The notes below the pieces were generated by a model. It ran no database searches. It saw nothing but the letters and a program-made list of their open reading frames with translations, and had not been told where the DNA came from. Both the position numbers and the translations under genes were made by a program. This document shows positions 1 to 7,830 of a DNA stretch of 48,569 bases, one piece after another. Origin of the DNA: Flavobacteriales bacterium (lineage in GTDB: Bacteria > Bacteroidota > Bacteroidia > Flavobacteriales_F > PHOS-HE28); assembly GCA_016788635.1 (NCBI GenBank), contig JAEUSU010000037.1:1-48569 (forward strand), read 5' to 3'. Numbering within the stretch: the stretch's first letter is position 1; each line of letters starts with the position of its first letter.

Positions 1-88
1 CGTCGAGCGCGATGGCGACCTCCTCCTGCGAGCGGCCGCGGCGCTGGCGGAGGAGCTTGATGTTGGAGCCGAAGAGCGGGGTTGCCAT
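1..88 (-). CDS. XRE-family helix-turn-helix regulator, N-terminus only (partial)
   Basis: The minus strand from an ATG at 86-88 reads MATPLFGSNIKLLRQRRGRS and continues QEEVAIALD to the window edge, so 29 residues are visible. The pattern NIKxLRxxRGxSQEEVA is the first two helices of an XRE/Cro-type helix-turn-helix domain; the rest, possibly a LexA-like S24 peptidase half, lies outside. It is divergent from dinB, and an excellent Bacteroidota promoter sits upstream at 201-231. From context I infer a repressor controlling itself and the dinB/dnaE mutagenesis genes. That role, and any S24 domain, cannot be seen here. Confidence 0.8.
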   Translation of the reverse strand, partial: MATPLFGSNIKLLRQRRGRSQEEVAIALD

Positions 89-200
89 GGGGATGACGGT
101 TATGGGTTGTCAGTGGTCGGTGGCCTTGCAGCCGGCGGAGCCTGTGTGCACGGCCGCTGCCAGGGTTCCCATCATATCGCTGATCAGTTATTCGACAGTG

Positions 201-231
201 CAAACATAGTGACTAATTTATCGGACGCAAC
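201..231 (-). promoter_or_regulatory. Bacteroidota sigma-A promoter of the XRE regulator
   Basis: On the minus strand a TTG (228-230) is followed after exactly 19 nt by TATGTTTG (201-208). This matches the Bacteroidota -33 TTTG / -7 TAnnTTTG consensus with its usual spacing. It points at the XRE start at 88, leaving a leader of about 110 nt. It is the only promoter in the window with both boxes at ideal spacing. Confidence 0.75.
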
Positions 232-452
232 ATGACGGATATTTTGTCAACACGGACTTGTTGGCCGGACGGGGACTTCCACCAGGGATGGGAGCGGCGG
301 CCCGGTGTGGACGTGGCCCAGCGGACGTGCGGAGCGAGGAGGCTGCGACGACAGGAGCAGACCCCGGAGCCCCACGACCGCAGGACACGGCGAGCCGGTC
401 ACAGCGGACAGCCCGGCCGGCGGCCAAAGCACCCACATGGACCGAAGCACCC

Positions 453-476
453 GTAGCGTCGACCCACCGGGTCGAC
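453..476. repeat. REP-like hairpin with GTAG head, copy A
   Basis: GTAG at 453-456 is followed by a perfect 8-bp hairpin, GTCGACCC (458-465), loop ACC, GGGTCGAC (469-476). The GTAG tetranucleotide at the foot of a short GC hairpin is the layout of REP sequences mobilised by REP-associated tyrosine transposases. The flank just upstream (CGAAGCACCC) recurs in front of copy C inside dnaE. Apart from copies A and B, the 89-553 interval shows only the minus-strand promoter and no gene I can support. Confidence 0.75.
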
Positions 477-522
477 CCGACCCAACGCCAGCCCGTACAG
501 TAGAATAACGGCCAATGCACCT

Positions 523-546
523 GTAACGTCGATGCACGGCATCGAC
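523..546. repeat. REP-like hairpin, copy B, abutting the dinB start
   Basis: GTAA at 523-526 precedes GTCGATGC (528-535), a 3-nt loop and GCATCGAC (539-546), again a perfect 8-bp stem. Compared with copy A the stem differs at two positions on each arm, and the changes are paired, so base pairing is preserved. It ends 7 nt before the dinB ATG, so in any dinB transcript it would lie in the leader next to the initiation codon. Confidence 0.7.
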
Positions 547-553
547 CCGATAC

Positions 554-1777
554 ATGACCACCGACCAACGCACCATCCTCCACCTGGACCTCGACAGCTT
601 CTTCGTGAGCGTGGAGCGCATCGCACACCCGGAGCTGAAGGGCCGTCCCATCCTGATCGGCGCCGACAGCGACCGCGGCGTGGTGGCCAGCTGCAGCTAC
701 GAGGCGCGCACCTTCGGCGTGCGCAGCGCCATGCCCATGAAGATGGCCAAGCAGCTGTGCCCGGAGGCCATCATCCTGCGCGGCAACAGCGGTGCGTACA
801 TGCAGAAGAGCGATGAGGTCACGGAGATCATCCGCGAGAAGGTGCCGCTGTTCGAGAAGACGAGCGTGGACGAGTTCTACGTGGACTTCAGCGGCACGGA
901 GAAGTTCTTCGGCGCCATGCAGCTGGCCACGGAGCTGAAGCGCTACATCGAACAGGAGACCGGCCTGCCCAACAGCTTCGGGCTGAGCATCAACAAGACG
1001 GTGAGCAAGGTGGCCACCAACGATGCGAAGCCCAACGGGCAGAAGCGCGTGGAGCGCGGCACCGAGAAGCCCTTCCTGGCGCCCAAGCCCATCGAGGCCA
1101 TTCCCGGCGTGGGCGAGCGGACGGCGCACCTGCTGCGCAGCATGGGCGTGATGAAGATCGCCACCATGCAGGAACTGCCGGTGGACCTGATGCAGCGCTT
1201 GCTGGGCGAGCACGGGCCGGTGCTGTGGCGCAAGGCCAACGGCATCGACGACAGCCCCGTGGTGGCCTGGCACGAGCGCAAGAGCATCAGCACGGAGCGC
1301 ACCTTCGAGCGCGACACCATCGATGTGGTGAAGCTGCGCGGCATGCTCACCGCCATGGCCGAGAGCCTCGCCTTCCAGCTGCGCAAGGGCGCCAAGCTCA
1401 CCAGCTGCATCGCCGTGAAGATCCGCTACGCCGACTTCGACACGCACACGCGGCAGCAGCGCATCCCCTACACCGCCTGCGACCACCTGATCCTGCCCGT
1501 GGTGCACGAGCTCTTCCGCACGCTGTACGACCGCCGCCAGCGCATCCGCCTCATCGGCGTGCGCTTCAGCCACCTGGTGGGCGGCGGGCACCAGATGAAC
1601 GCCTTCACCGACACCGAGGAGGCCATGAGCCTCTACCAGGCCATGGACAGGATCCGCAAGCGCTTCGGCGACCGCACCGTGATGCGCGCCAGCGGCATGG
1701 ATGCGAAGAGCATCGGGCGGATGGACAACCCCTTCGACGGGCAGGCGCCGGTGTTGTTGGCGAACCGGAGAACATAG
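554..1777 (+). CDS. dinB: DNA polymerase IV (Y-family translesion polymerase)
   Basis: A 407-residue Y-family polymerase for translesion synthesis. Residues 10-17 (HLDLDSFF) hold the first catalytic aspartate D12 and the steric gate F17, equivalent to D8 and F13 of E. coli DinB. S104-V-D-E107 supplies the second acidic pair. The helix-hairpin-helix region (IPGVGERTAHLL) and the little-finger domain follow. It is longer than E. coli Pol IV (351 residues), mostly at the C-terminus, where QAPVLL could be a loose clamp-binding motif (inference). The start is the first ATG after the REP hairpins and gives a complete palm. It diverges from the XRE regulator and in related genomes is often followed by dnaE; here a repeat starts 2 nt after its stop. 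All key residues are intact. Confidence 0.95.
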   Translation: MTTDQRTILHLDLDSFFVSVERIAHPELKGRPILIGADSDRGVVASCSYEARTFGVRSAMPMKMAKQLCPEAIILRGNSGAYMQKSDEVTEIIREKVPLFEKTSVDEFYVDFSGTEKFFGAMQLATELKRYIEQETGLPNSFGLSINKTVSKVATNDAKPNGQKRVERGTEKPFLAPKPIEAIPGVGERTAHLLRSMGVMKIATMQELPVDLMQRLLGEHGPVLWRKANGIDDSPVVAWHERKSISTERTFERDTIDVVKLRGMLTAMAESLAFQLRKGAKLTSCIAVKIRYADFDTHTRQQRIPYTACDHLILPVVHELFRTLYDRRQRIRLIGVRFSHLVGGGHQMNAFTDTEEAMSLYQAMDRIRKRFGDRTVMRASGMDAKSIGRMDNPFDGQAPVLLANRRT

Positions 1778-1778
1778 G

Positions 1779-1876
1779 CAAGTCTCAAGACACAAGTGTC
1801 AAGGCACAAACCATCAAGGTGCCTCTTGCGGACCACCTTGAACACTTGATACTTGAGCCTTGTGACTTGGGGCTTG
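1779..1876. repeat. Heptad-periodic palindrome, (CAAGNNN)n facing (CTTGNNN)n
   Basis: Starting 2 nt after the dinB stop, CAAG occurs at 1779, 1786, 1793, 1800 and 1815 with CAAA at 1807, a period of about seven. After a short centre, CTTG occurs at 1837, 1845, 1852, 1859, 1866 and 1873. The two arms are reverse complements in outline, so the element is both a 7-nt periodic repeat and an imperfect palindrome about 98 bp long. It could act as a terminator for dinB. The following 1877-2122 is GC-rich intergenic sequence with further small inverted repeats and no convincing gene. Confidence 0.8.
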
Positions 1877-2077
1877 TTCCGGGCGTGCCTCCGCCCTCCC
1901 CGGACCCTGTGCATGGGCTGCGCCCGACGAAGCCCGATGGAGGAGGGCGAAGTCGGGTGCTTCGCTGTAGCTGCTTCGGCCCGGCCTGCATCCACGGCGC
2001 TGTGGGGTCACCTCCTGGCGTCGGTGCCTCCTCGCTGCACGTGGCTGCACGGCCGTTCCTTCAGCAGGCTGCCGCTG

Positions 2078-2096
2078 CGCCCCCTCACGCGGGGCA
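2078..2096. repeat. 19-bp GC-hairpin repeat, copy 1 (pair at 11493)
   Basis: A 19-bp sequence, GCCCC and GGGGC arms around TCACGC, is identical and in the same orientation at 11493-11511. The two copies lie shortly upstream of the DUF6508 gene and of mrr respectively. Confidence 0.7.
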
Positions 2097-2122
2097 CTCC
2101 ACTGGTTTCCGAACTTCATCCC

Positions 2123-2569
2123 ATGGAACAAGACACCGATCACCCGGCCCGCATCAACGCCCTGCCGAACGAACACTTCCGGCCGCTATTGGACTGGCTG
2201 CCCCGCCTGCACCAACCACCTGCCGCACATACCGCTGAAGAACCGGCGCACCGCACCATGCAGGTGATGCAGTCCGATGCAACGCTGATGTACAACATAC
2301 CGGACAACACCGGCGAGGTGAATGCATTCATCAAATGCTGCTACGAGCTCGGCCTGGTATTCCCCTGCGACTGGCCGGAATTCATGCAGACCCATCCCTT
2401 CCATCAACAGCCCGGGCTGATCGACCGCTTCGATCGACTGCAATGCTGCCAGGCGCTCACGGCACTGGTACGCGGGGAGCGTTTCTCACAGGGTACGGTA
2501 GCGCATGCGTGGAAAAGCGGAGTATTGGCGAAGATCGTGGGGCGGTTAGGGGTGGTGGTGAGTAGCTGA
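2123..2569 (+). CDS. DUF6508 family protein
   Basis: 148 residues from the ATG at 2123. The frame stays open upstream into repeat sequence, but homology-like sequence begins here. The core matches my recollection of DUF6508 (uncharacterised): a conserved N-EVNAFIKCCYELGLV helix, PCDWPEF, then LTALVRGERFSQG and a C-terminal ESG-like motif (KSGVLAKIVGRL). No catalytic motif, signal peptide or membrane segment is visible, so it is probably a small cytosolic helical protein. It is convergent with mcrC and the two overlap by 24 bp at their 3' ends. That tight packing suggests it may belong to the same mobile defence cluster, but no function is known. Confidence 0.78.
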   Translation: MEQDTDHPARINALPNEHFRPLLDWLPRLHQPPAAHTAEEPAHRTMQVMQSDATLMYNIPDNTGEVNAFIKCCYELGLVFPCDWPEFMQTHPFHQQPGLIDRFDRLQCCQALTALVRGERFSQGTVAHAWKSGVLAKIVGRLGVVVSS

Positions 2570-3823
2570 TGGCTTCTCCCGGTCCATGCACCTCTTGAGA
2601 AGAGCGGCGCCAGCATCTTTCCAGATCCTACCATCGCTATCGAAAAGCTCCACGTAGCGTAAAGCGCAACCGTGGTGATGGTCCACCACGGCGCCTCTCA
2701 CAAAGTCCGTGTGCGGCATGTCATTCCTTTCATGCCCCGGATAGAGCAGCATGCTGCGCACCGCCCCGAACTGCAGGTTGTAAGCGTACATCTGCTTCAG
2801 ATCCGCATCGGCAGGGCGCCCGTCTTTGGGCAACTTCCACTTGGTATCGATGATCAGCTCCGGGCAGCCATCCCGGGTTACCAGGATGTCCGGCCTGATG
2901 CGCTGTCCGTTCCAGAACTCACGGCTGTTCTGCCCAGTCACGGTCAGCTCCGGGTGCGCGTTGGTGGCCCGCTGTAAAAGCTTCAGCACCACCACCTCGA
3001 ACAATCGGTTCATATCGAACAGCAGGCTCAGGATGTGCTCGCGCCCGCCGCGTATGTCGGGTGCGTAGTTGAGGAGGATGAGCCGCGCAAGCTGCAGCGC
3101 ATCAGCATAGCCGCCTGTCTTACGATCCAACACAAGCTTATCGAAGACTTTGCCTGAAATCCGCCGTTCCTGGACCGTTTCGAAGGCCCACCCCACATCC
3201 TGCGCCAGGCCCATGGTGATCGGATCCCGCGTCACATCCTCCACAATCTTGAGCGCCTTCTTCAGGATGGCATGCAGCAGGTGGTCCGTGTCGTACACTT
3301 GGTGTACTACATGGAAACGCTCTTTGTGGATGATGGATCCCGCAATGTGTTGGGGAAGGTTCAATCGCCCCTTTAACGCGTTCTTCACCCCGATGCGTCC
3401 GTGGTAGCGCTTCACCAAGCCCTGTCGCACAATTCGCTGGACCTCATCCACAAAAAGCCGGAGGAAATACTCCAGCACCGATGTGCGGCGCAGCGCCAGC
3501 CGGGCATGCCCCGCCTCGTGCAAGGGTAGACCATGCGCCACTTTCAGCATGTCGATCAGTGCATGCTGCCACTTCGCTTCATCACCCTCTCCATCCGCCT
3601 TCGGCAGCACCTCTATCGTGAGGCCCCGCACGGCGATGACCCCCACGTGCTGGGTGAACTTGATCTTGTGGTGCTCCACCGTGAAGAAGCGGCTCTCATG
3701 CTGCTCGTTGTAGCGCACCAAGGCGTTGAAATGCTCCTCGCTGAAGCGTACGCCATCCTTGCCGTAGGCCTCGCCCACCACCAACCGTTCATGCTCAAAG
3801 ACCGTGATGACCCTACTTGCCAT
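2546..3823 (-). CDS. mcrC: McrC, nuclease subunit of McrBC restriction system
   Basis: 425 residues from the ATG at 3821-3823, which lies inside the last codons of mcrB (11-bp overlap), the usual translational coupling of this pair. The longer in-frame start at 3910 would overlap mcrB by about 100 bp and adds no homologous sequence. McrC bridges to the McrB ring and carries the PD-(D/E)xK nuclease. The C-terminal half shows RPDIL then ELIIDTKWK, the expected D...DxK pattern, and the N-terminal half has the McrC-type beta-rich region (VITVFEHERL...FTQHVGVI). Cleavage of modified DNA is the family role; the modification recognised is not known. Its 3' end overlaps the convergent DUF6508 gene. 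Confidence 0.9.
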   Translation of the reverse strand: MASRVITVFEHERLVVGEAYGKDGVRFSEEHFNALVRYNEQHESRFFTVEHHKIKFTQHVGVIAVRGLTIEVLPKADGEGDEAKWQHALIDMLKVAHGLPLHEAGHARLALRRTSVLEYFLRLFVDEVQRIVRQGLVKRYHGRIGVKNALKGRLNLPQHIAGSIIHKERFHVVHQVYDTDHLLHAILKKALKIVEDVTRDPITMGLAQDVGWAFETVQERRISGKVFDKLVLDRKTGGYADALQLARLILLNYAPDIRGGREHILSLLFDMNRLFEVVVLKLLQRATNAHPELTVTGQNSREFWNGQRIRPDILVTRDGCPELIIDTKWKLPKDGRPADADLKQMYAYNLQFGAVRSMLLYPGHERNDMPHTDFVRGAVVDHHHGCALRYVELFDSDGRIWKDAGAALLKRCMDREKPSATHHHP

Positions 3824-6710
3824 CGCAGATATCAAGGAAAGCTTGCAGCGGAACTTCTTCCGAGTGCGTAGGGTTGGCGAAATGGTAGCGGGAGCGCGGT
3901 TCGATATCATCCGCTCCCTTCACACCCCGCGCCAGCGTAACCTTGCCGTCCTTGTCGTCCGCCTGACGCACGAAAGCTGGCCCAAGCACGAGCGCCACCT
4001 TTACCGGGTCGCCGTAGAAGTACTCCTGCAGCAGAGGTAGGATGTTGTTCTTGAACACGCGCCGAAGCTCATCCTCTGAATTGGGATCGGCCCAACCCAG
4101 AAAGTAGCTGTGCCCGATCTGGTGGTCGCGGTCCAGCAGCATCTCGATGCGTGCATTGATCACGGACAGGAGCTTCTCCAGGTCCACGCCATTGACAGAG
4201 CGACCCCTCAGCAGTTCCGAACGGCTGGGACATTCCTCAAAGCTGAAGCGGCGGCGCAGCGCCGTATCAAGCGCCTCCACACTGCGGTCGGCGGTGTTCA
4301 TGGTGCCAATGATGTGCAGGTTGCGCGGCACGCTGAACGTCTTCTTGGAGTATGGAAGTTTGGCGCTCAACGCATGGGGCATGCCGGCACGCTTGTCCGT
4401 TTCAATGAGCGAGATGAGCTCCCCGAAGATGGCCGACACATTGCCCCGGTTGATCTCGTCGATGAACAGAGCGTAGGCGTTGGCAGGGTCCTGCTCGGCC
4501 CTTGCACACAGCTGCATGAAGACGCCCGGTTTGATCTCGTAGGCCATGTCGCCATCCTCCAAGGCAGGCTTGATTCCTTCAATGAAGTCCTCGTAACTGA
4601 AGCTTTGGTGGAAGGTGACGAACTCATAGCGCTTCACCTCCTTGGCAGCACCATCACCGGTGCGCTTGGTGTTTTCCAGCTTCGCGCGCAGTTCGGCCAC
4701 CACTTCCGGGTCGCTGCTCTCCAGCACTTCCCAGATGGAGCCTTCACGCTTGTTGAAGATGAGCGGTTCTTGCCGAGTAGCATACTTCACCAACTCACAT
4801 TCGTTCACTGTGTGCATCTGTAGCGTACCCCACACCGTGGCCCGCACATTGGCACTATTGCTCAAGCCCGCCTTGATCCGAAGCAGTTCGTGCTCCATGA
4901 TAGTTCCGGCTTCTACCGGACCCGTATCCAGCAACACCATGGCCGCCACTTCCCACCAGGTGAGGTCCTTGACCATCTCCGCCAAGCGCTGTTCTCGCGG
5001 CAGGGCTTCGATGCGGGTCGTATAGCGGCTGAAGTAGCGCTCCTTGAGGGTGTAGGTCTTGCCCGTACCGGGTGGGCCGTATAGGATGAGATTGACAGGC
5101 CGATCGTCAATCGAAGCTGAATTCGGAGTGCTGCCTTCGGCAACCATCGCCACGATACTTTGATAATCCCTCTGCTTCGACCGCAGGAACTCGCTGGACC
5201 TACGAATGAGTTCATCCCAGCCCATGATGATGCCCTCTTCATCGGGAATGATCATCACGATTCTAGATCGCTCAAATTCCCCTCGATACGCCAAGTACGG
5301 TTGACGACGTGGATCATTATCCCTTATACCAACGGTATCTATTTTCACAATCAATCGACCACGGTCTTCCAGACTGACAGTGAATGCCACCTCCCGAGGG
5401 GATTCCGAAGAGGGGTAGATTCTGGCCCACTGGTAGCGCTCAAAACGGCTCGCTTGGTTCGTAGGTTTTCGCAGAATGTCCATATTACCATCAGGGAAGA
5501 CCTGTTCCTGCACCTGCTTCGCCCAGTAGGCTACTTTGTCGTAGGTCACCCGCAATCGATCGTAGGCTGCTCTTTGTGCTGCATCGCTCTTGTCGTATCG
5601 GGTACCTGCATATGAGGACATCAACTGTAGCTCTTCCTCCGTGAAATAATCGGGGGCTGTCTCTCCTTGCCGAGCCATCCTTAGCAGTGCATTGTATTGC
5701 TCCTTCGTTGCCGTGAAAGTGGTCCCTTGGTTCCCACCTTTGAATCCCCCCATTCCTGGGAGGCCCGTTGCCACCTGCTTCAAGATCGGGCGATCGGCAA
5801 GGTTGTGATCGATCCGGATGCCCACCCGCTCAGGCAGAAGTTCGCTCATCGTTCCAGTGGAAAACCGGTTATCTGCTGCAGTGGGTGGTAGCTTCTCCAC
5901 TGCAGTGATCACCGTGGCGAGGGCATAGCATCCACTCTCCTGACCTGTCACCCATAAGATCACCTTGTCGCCGGGCCGGATCTTCTCATTGTGCGCGCCC
6001 ACGCCCCAGTTGTCCAACTCACCAGCACGCAGCGCACCCGCTGTGTCGAAATATGCTGGGTTTCCTTGGAAAACCCAATAGTTCACCGGTCCGCCGCCAT
6101 CATCAGCTACTACACCGGGCCATTCACCCTTGCCCTCAAGTAAATGGTCCAATGCCGCCTTGCGGAAGTCCGGCTCCATGGCCATCCGGTAGAGGTCGGG
6201 GATGTGATGCTTGCGGAACATGCTCTTGTCCCCAGGCTTGACATACTCTCTGATGGTCCCAATGAACTCATTCCAAACAAGACCAATTCTCTCAGGGGCA
6301 AATTCAATTGGCATAGAAAACCCCGTTGCGGCAGGTTCACCTTGGAAGGGCTTTCCCCCATGTCGTTTCAATTTAGCATCAGGGTAACGCTCATGAGCAT
6401 CGAGCTTGAGCATCAATCCAATGGTTCTATGCGCCGGTATGACACCAATAACATAGCGCATTTTAAGCGTCACGTTGATGGATTCCTGCGCGTCCAGGCG
6501 CAGGTTCATGTTCAGTACCGGATCATCAGGGCCGATACCTAGCTCAGAGAGCATTCGACCCACGGTACTAAAGAAGAACTCCCACTCCACTCTGGTGAGG
6601 CTCTTCCACTTCTTGCCAGCGCGAAGGTCTTTAGCGCTCAATGCGAAATCCTCTTCCTTGAGTTCGACGCCATCCATGTCATTACCAAATTGAAGACGCA
6701 AGATCAACAA
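3813..6710 (-). CDS. mcrB: McrB-type AAA+ GTPase with N-terminal EVE domain
   Basis: 965 residues. About 1-200 is an unassigned N-terminal region. About 210-345 matches an EVE (YTH/PUA-like) domain (NYWVFQGNP, WGVGAHNEKIRPGDKVILWVTG), a reader fold for modified bases. A linker follows, then the McrB AAA+ motor: Walker A GPPGTGKT (545-552), Walker B ALFIDEINRGN (about 746-756) and the McrB signature GTMNTADRS (about 802-810) with a following arginine-rich sensor. It should form a GTP-driven ring that recruits McrC to modified DNA. An alternative start at 6677 (residue 12) is possible. The coding sequence is visibly richer in A and T, especially 5.1-6.7 kb, than the neighbouring housekeeping genes, consistent with acquisition. 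No clear -7 box was found upstream. Confidence 0.92.
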   Translation of the reverse strand: MLILRLQFGNDMDGVELKEEDFALSAKDLRAGKKWKSLTRVEWEFFFSTVGRMLSELGIGPDDPVLNMNLRLDAQESINVTLKMRYVIGVIPAHRTIGLMLKLDAHERYPDAKLKRHGGKPFQGEPAATGFSMPIEFAPERIGLVWNEFIGTIREYVKPGDKSMFRKHHIPDLYRMAMEPDFRKAALDHLLEGKGEWPGVVADDGGGPVNYWVFQGNPAYFDTAGALRAGELDNWGVGAHNEKIRPGDKVILWVTGQESGCYALATVITAVEKLPPTAADNRFSTGTMSELLPERVGIRIDHNLADRPILKQVATGLPGMGGFKGGNQGTTFTATKEQYNALLRMARQGETAPDYFTEEELQLMSSYAGTRYDKSDAAQRAAYDRLRVTYDKVAYWAKQVQEQVFPDGNMDILRKPTNQASRFERYQWARIYPSSESPREVAFTVSLEDRGRLIVKIDTVGIRDNDPRRQPYLAYRGEFERSRIVMIIPDEEGIIMGWDELIRRSSEFLRSKQRDYQSIVAMVAEGSTPNSASIDDRPVNLILYGPPGTGKTYTLKERYFSRYTTRIEALPREQRLAEMVKDLTWWEVAAMVLLDTGPVEAGTIMEHELLRIKAGLSNSANVRATVWGTLQMHTVNECELVKYATRQEPLIFNKREGSIWEVLESSDPEVVAELRAKLENTKRTGDGAAKEVKRYEFVTFHQSFSYEDFIEGIKPALEDGDMAYEIKPGVFMQLCARAEQDPANAYALFIDEINRGNVSAIFGELISLIETDKRAGMPHALSAKLPYSKKTFSVPRNLHIIGTMNTADRSVEALDTALRRRFSFEECPSRSELLRGRSVNGVDLEKLLSVINARIEMLLDRDHQIGHSYFLGWADPNSEDELRRVFKNNILPLLQEYFYGDPVKVALVLGPAFVRQADDKDGKVTLARGVKGADDIEPRSRYHFANPTHSEEVPLQAFLDICDGK

Positions 6711-6815
6711 GGAGCGGCATTCTTGGAAATAGTGTCGATATCAACGTTAACACTCAACGGAAGTGCACGATGAAGACCTTCGACCTCGCCATGGCTGAAG
6801 CATCGGCGAGCGCCG

Positions 6816-6841
6816 AGCGACTTCTTCGGGGAGGAGTGAGC
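6816..6841 (+). repeat. 26-bp duplicate of the mrr 3' end
   Basis: These 26 bp are identical to 12449-12474, which encode the last residues of Mrr (SDFFGEE), its TGA and two further bases. Here they sit between mcrB and the ABC ATPase gene without an mrr body in front. Read in the same frame the preceding codons look degenerate (KHRRAP before SDFFGEE). It forms a direct repeat that brackets the ABC/peptidase/mrr segment. Confidence 0.8.
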
Positions 6842-6942
6842 GCATCGCCCCCCATCCATCCCCACTCCGCACCGTTCATGGATGGCCGCATGGTCCTATG
6901 GTCCGTCCATCGCATCTTGGCACCACAACAACACCTCCCCGC

Positions 6943-7830
6943 ATGGAGCTCGTGATCCAAGGCCTCAGCAAGACCTACGGCAACGGCGTGAAAGCGCTGG
7001 ACAACGTCAGCCTGACCATTCCCACCGGCCTGTTCGGCCTGCTGGGCCCCAACGGCGCCGGAAAGAGCACCCTGATGCGCATCCTGGCCACCCTGCAGGA
7101 GGCCGATGCCGGCAGCGCAACGCTCGGGACCATCGACGTGCTGCGGCAGAAGGACGAGGTGCGCAAGGTGCTGGGCTACCTGCCGCAGGAGTTCGGAGTC
7201 TATCCCCGCGTGAGCGCGGCCGACATGCTGGACCACATCGCCATGCTCAAGGGCATCACCCACAACGGCGAGCGCAAGGCCCTGGTGGACGCCCTGCTGC
7301 AGAAGGTGAACCTGTGGGAGCACCGCAAGCGGAAGATCGCCGGCTTCAGCGGCGGCATGAAACAGCGCTTCGGCATCGCCCAGGCCCTGATCGGGGAACC
7401 GAAGCTCATCATCGTGGACGAGCCCACCGCCGGCCTCGACCCCGGCGAGCGCAACCGCTTCTACAACCTGCTCACGGAGATCGGCGAGAACGTGGTGGTG
7501 ATCCTGAGCACCCACATCGTGCAGGACGTGCAGGAACTCTGCTCACGCATGGCGATCATCAACAAAGGCCGATTGCTGTACGCAGGTGCCCCGGCGGATG
7601 CCCTGAAGGAACTGAACGGCCGCGTGTGGGAGAAGGCCATTGCCAAGAGCGAACTGGAAGTGTACGACCGGCAGCACACGCTCATCAGCAACAAGCTGGT
7701 GGCCGGCCGGCCGATCATCCACGTGCTCAGCGACGCCCGGCCGGATGACGGCTTCATCCCCGCCGAGCCCAACCTGGAGGACGTCTTCTTCAGCGCCATC
7801 CGCACCGCCGACCTTACACCCGTGGCCTGA
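6943..7830 (+). CDS. ABC transporter ATP-binding protein
   Basis: 295 residues from the ATG at 6943; the earlier in-frame ATG at 6898 would add a proline/threonine tail outside the ABC fold. Walker A GPNGAGKS, the Q-loop (LPQEFGVYP), signature FSGGMKQR, Walker B LIIVDEP with the D-loop TAGLDP, and the H-loop STH are all intact. It resembles the ABC-2 type exporter ATPases (CcmA/YadG-like). The stop codon overlaps the start of the downstream permease/peptidase gene by one base (TGATG), so the two are translationally coupled and form one transporter. The substrate is unknown. Confidence 0.93.
   Translation: MELVIQGLSKTYGNGVKALDNVSLTIPTGLFGLLGPNGAGKSTLMRILATLQEADAGSATLGTIDVLRQKDEVRKVLGYLPQEFGVYPRVSAADMLDHIAMLKGITHNGERKALVDALLQKVNLWEHRKRKIAGFSGGMKQRFGIAQALIGEPKLIIVDEPTAGLDPGERNRFYNLLTEIGENVVVILSTHIVQDVQELCSRMAIINKGRLLYAGAPADALKELNGRVWEKAIAKSELEVYDRQHTLISNKLVAGRPIIHVLSDARPDDGFIPAEPNLEDVFFSAIRTADLTPVA

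Noticed and set aside
218..1795. 525-codon open frame antisense to dinB
   Set aside because: Composition (long runs of alanine, histidine, leucine, valine) is that of a high-GC shadow; dinB on the other strand has all family motifs.
1779..1876. CRISPR-like periodicity after dinB
   Set aside because: The period is 7 nt with palindromic arms and no spacers; no cas genes are present.
6770..6955. 61-codon frame between mcrB and the ABC ATPase gene
   Set aside because: No protein-like features, and it reads the duplicated mrr tail in another frame.
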